Part shown: positions 5,716 to 7,053 of the stretch, in pieces
Numbering within the stretch: position 1 is the first letter of the stretch
Layout: each line of letters starts with the position of its first letter
Assembly (NCBI GenBank): GCA_023423995.1
Contig: JAFAEL010000053.1
Coordinates: 1 to 7,053 of the forward strand
Reading direction: 5' to 3'
Source of the DNA: Pseudomonadota bacterium
GTDB taxonomy: Bacteria > Pseudomonadota > Alphaproteobacteria > Rhizobiales > Beijerinckiaceae
DNA length: 7,053 bases
Notes under the pieces: model-generated
Databases searched by the model: none
Told to the model about the DNA's origin: nothing
What the model saw: the letters and a program-made list of their open reading frames with translations, nothing else
Program-made: the position numbers and the translations under genes

Positions 5716-6803
5716 TGGCCGTCCGTCGTCTCGCCCCTGTCGAGGTCCAGCCCGCCTCCTTCGCCTTCACGGAGGAGAACGAGCGCTGGCTTGATCAGCA
5801 GATCGCCAAGTATCCGGACGGCCGGCAGGCCTCCGCGGTCATTCCCGCGCTCTGGCAGGCCCAGAAGCAGCATGACGGCTGGCTGCCCCAGAAGGCGATC
5901 GAGGCCGTTGCCGCGCGCCTCGGCATGCCGCTGATCCGGGTAATGGAGGTCGCGACCTTCTACACCATGTTCAACCTTGAGCCGGTCGGTCGCTACTTCA
6001 TCCAGCTCTGCGGGACCGTACCTTGCCACGTGAAGGGGGCGCTGGACCTGAAGCAAGTGCTGCTCGACCGTGTCGGGGACCAGCATCATGTCACGGAGGA
6101 TGGCTACTTCTCCTGGCTGGAGGTCGAGTGCCTGGGCGCCTGCTGCAACGCTCCGATGGTGCAGATCAACGACGACTACTACGAGGATCTGACGCCGGAC
6201 CTCCTGATCAGGCTTCTCGACGACCTGAAGGCGGGCCGAGAGGTGAAGCCTGGTCCGCAGAACGGCCGGCGCGCGTCCGAGCCTCAGGACGACGTGAAGA
6301 CGCTGACTGACCCATCGCTCTATGACGGGTCGCTGGTCGGAAGCTGGCGCGAGAGATTCAAGGACGAGCTGTCAGGCGCGCCGACTGTGGCCACGACGGG
6401 CGAGCATCAGGCCGCGACGGCGACCGGCCCTGGCGACCCGAAGGCGGCGAAGCCCGATGCCGGCCGTGCGACCGAGCGGCCCGTCGCGGATACCCCCGCG
6501 ACGCGGGTCGCCGCGGGCGAAGCCCCGGTGAAGCAGGCCGATCACGCCGCGGCTGGGCGGACCGACACGACGGGTGCCGTTCACCCCGGCCCCGAGACCT
6601 CTACGCGTCCTCAGCAGAGCGACAAGTCCTACACGGCCGTCCCGTCGAAGCCGGGCGAGGGGAAGGTCGCGGCCGACGCAGAGGGCACGACGCCGTTTGC
6701 CGGCACGCCGCAATCCGACACCGCCGAACGCCGGGATGGATCGGAGACCAAGCCTGTCGGCGCGAGCCCGGACGTTTCTCCGGGCGTGGCGCCGAAGGAG
6801 TGA
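5715..6803 (+). CDS. nuoE: NADH-quinone oxidoreductase subunit E with long C-terminal tail
   Basis: The 24 kDa-type subunit of the NADH-oxidising module, binding the [2Fe-2S] cluster N1a next to the FMN of NuoF. The thioredoxin-like domain and its helical N-terminal part span about 18-175. The four cluster ligands are C99 and C104 (CGTVPC) and C139 and C143 (ECLGAC). VATFYTMF (79-86) is a further family signature. A linker (about 176-220, with TLTDPSLYDGS) resembles that of other alphaproteobacterial NuoE. Residues 221-362 have no cysteine or tryptophan, are rich in A, T, P, G, K, D and E, and are probably disordered. At 362 residues it is much longer than the Escherichia coli protein (about 166). 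The start shares one base with the nuoD stop (TGATG), suggesting coupled translation. nuoF follows eight bases after the stop. Confidence 0.96.
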   Translation: MAVRRLAPVEVQPASFAFTEENERWLDQQIAKYPDGRQASAVIPALWQAQKQHDGWLPQKAIEAVAARLGMPLIRVMEVATFYTMFNLEPVGRYFIQLCGTVPCHVKGALDLKQVLLDRVGDQHHVTEDGYFSWLEVECLGACCNAPMVQINDDYYEDLTPDLLIRLLDDLKAGREVKPGPQNGRRASEPQDDVKTLTDPSLYDGSLVGSWRERFKDELSGAPTVATTGEHQAATATGPGDPKAAKPDAGRATERPVADTPATRVAAGEAPVKQADHAAAGRTDTTGAVHPGPETSTRPQQSDKSYTAVPSKPGEGKVAADAEGTTPFAGTPQSDTAERRDGSETKPVGASPDVSPGVAPKE

Positions 6804-6811
6804 GCTGACAG

Positions 6812-7053
6812 ATGGCGCTCGCCGACAAAGACCGCATCTTCACGAACCTGTACGGCTTCCATTCGCCGGGGCTCGAAGCCGCGCGCCGTCGTGGCGCATG
6901 GGACGGGACGAAGTTCTTCCTCGACAAGGGGATCGACTGGATCATCGAGGAGATGAAATCCTCGGGCCTCCGCGGCCGCGGGGGCGCGGGCTTCCCGACT
7001 GGCCTCAAGTGGTCGTTCATGCCGAAGCAGTCGGACGGGCGGCCGCACTACCT
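6812..7053 (+). CDS. nuoF: NADH-quinone oxidoreductase subunit F, N-terminal fragment
   Basis: The first 80 codons of the FMN- and NADH-binding subunit (51 kDa homologue); the gene runs off the right edge. It begins [16 protein letters not shown] and contains [16 protein letters not shown] (52-67), the glycine-rich loop of the FMN site that is diagnostic for NuoF and related formate dehydrogenase and hydrogenase subunits. The NADH-binding part and the cysteine ligands of cluster N3 lie beyond the window. The ATG at 6812 is eight bases after nuoE and has AAGGAG (6795-6800) at a rather long 11-base spacing. Its place after nuoE in a nuo operon settles the assignment to complex I. Confidence 0.95.
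   Translation, partial: MALADKDRIFTNLYGFHSPGLEAARRRGAWDGTKFFLDKGIDWIIEEMKSSGLRGRGGAGFPTGLKWSFMPKQSDGRPHY

Overview
The window is high-GC bacterial chromosome that reads like an alphaproteobacterium of the Hyphomicrobiales (Rhizobiales). The protein style, the separate nuoC and nuoD genes, and the low-affinity iron permease family gene all fit, and a Methylobacteriaceae member is my best guess. The genus is an inference from sequence style and was not tested by any search.

Left part (1-1308). The 5' end of a GMC-family flavin oxidoreductase gene runs off the left edge on the minus strand. It is divergent from a complete short-chain dehydrogenase/reductase (SDR) gene on the plus strand (317-1087). 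A hairpin after the SDR gene probably ends that transcript. It is followed by a TTGACA-type promoter and a complete tRNA-Asp gene (anticodon GTC, CCA encoded, 1232-1308).

Middle part (1309-2866). This is gene-poor. It holds a small minus-strand gene of unknown function (1677-1907), whose reading frame stays open for 75 codons past its stop and may be a decayed extension. A strong minus-strand terminator-like hairpin (1948-1981) lies just upstream of it. A low-affinity iron permease family membrane protein follows on the plus strand (2233-2670). The 196 bases before nuoA contain several inverted repeats and a candidate promoter.

Right part (2867-7053). This is the start of a respiratory complex I operon in the order nuoA, nuoB, nuoC, nuoD, nuoE, nuoF (nuoF cut by the window edge). 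All are on the plus strand with gaps of at most 8 bases or overlaps of 1-10 bases, so they are probably co-transcribed and partly translationally coupled. Together they encode part of NADH:quinone oxidoreductase: NuoE and NuoF belong to the NADH-oxidising module, NuoB, NuoC and NuoD to the quinone-reducing connecting module, and NuoA to the membrane arm. Catalytic and cluster-binding residues are present in the complete subunits.

I found no clear new biological system. The main departures from routine are a cysteine-free, probably disordered tail of about 140 residues on NuoE, a roughly 40-residue N-terminal extension on NuoD, the structured nuo leader, and the small unknown gene with its open continuation and upstream hairpin.
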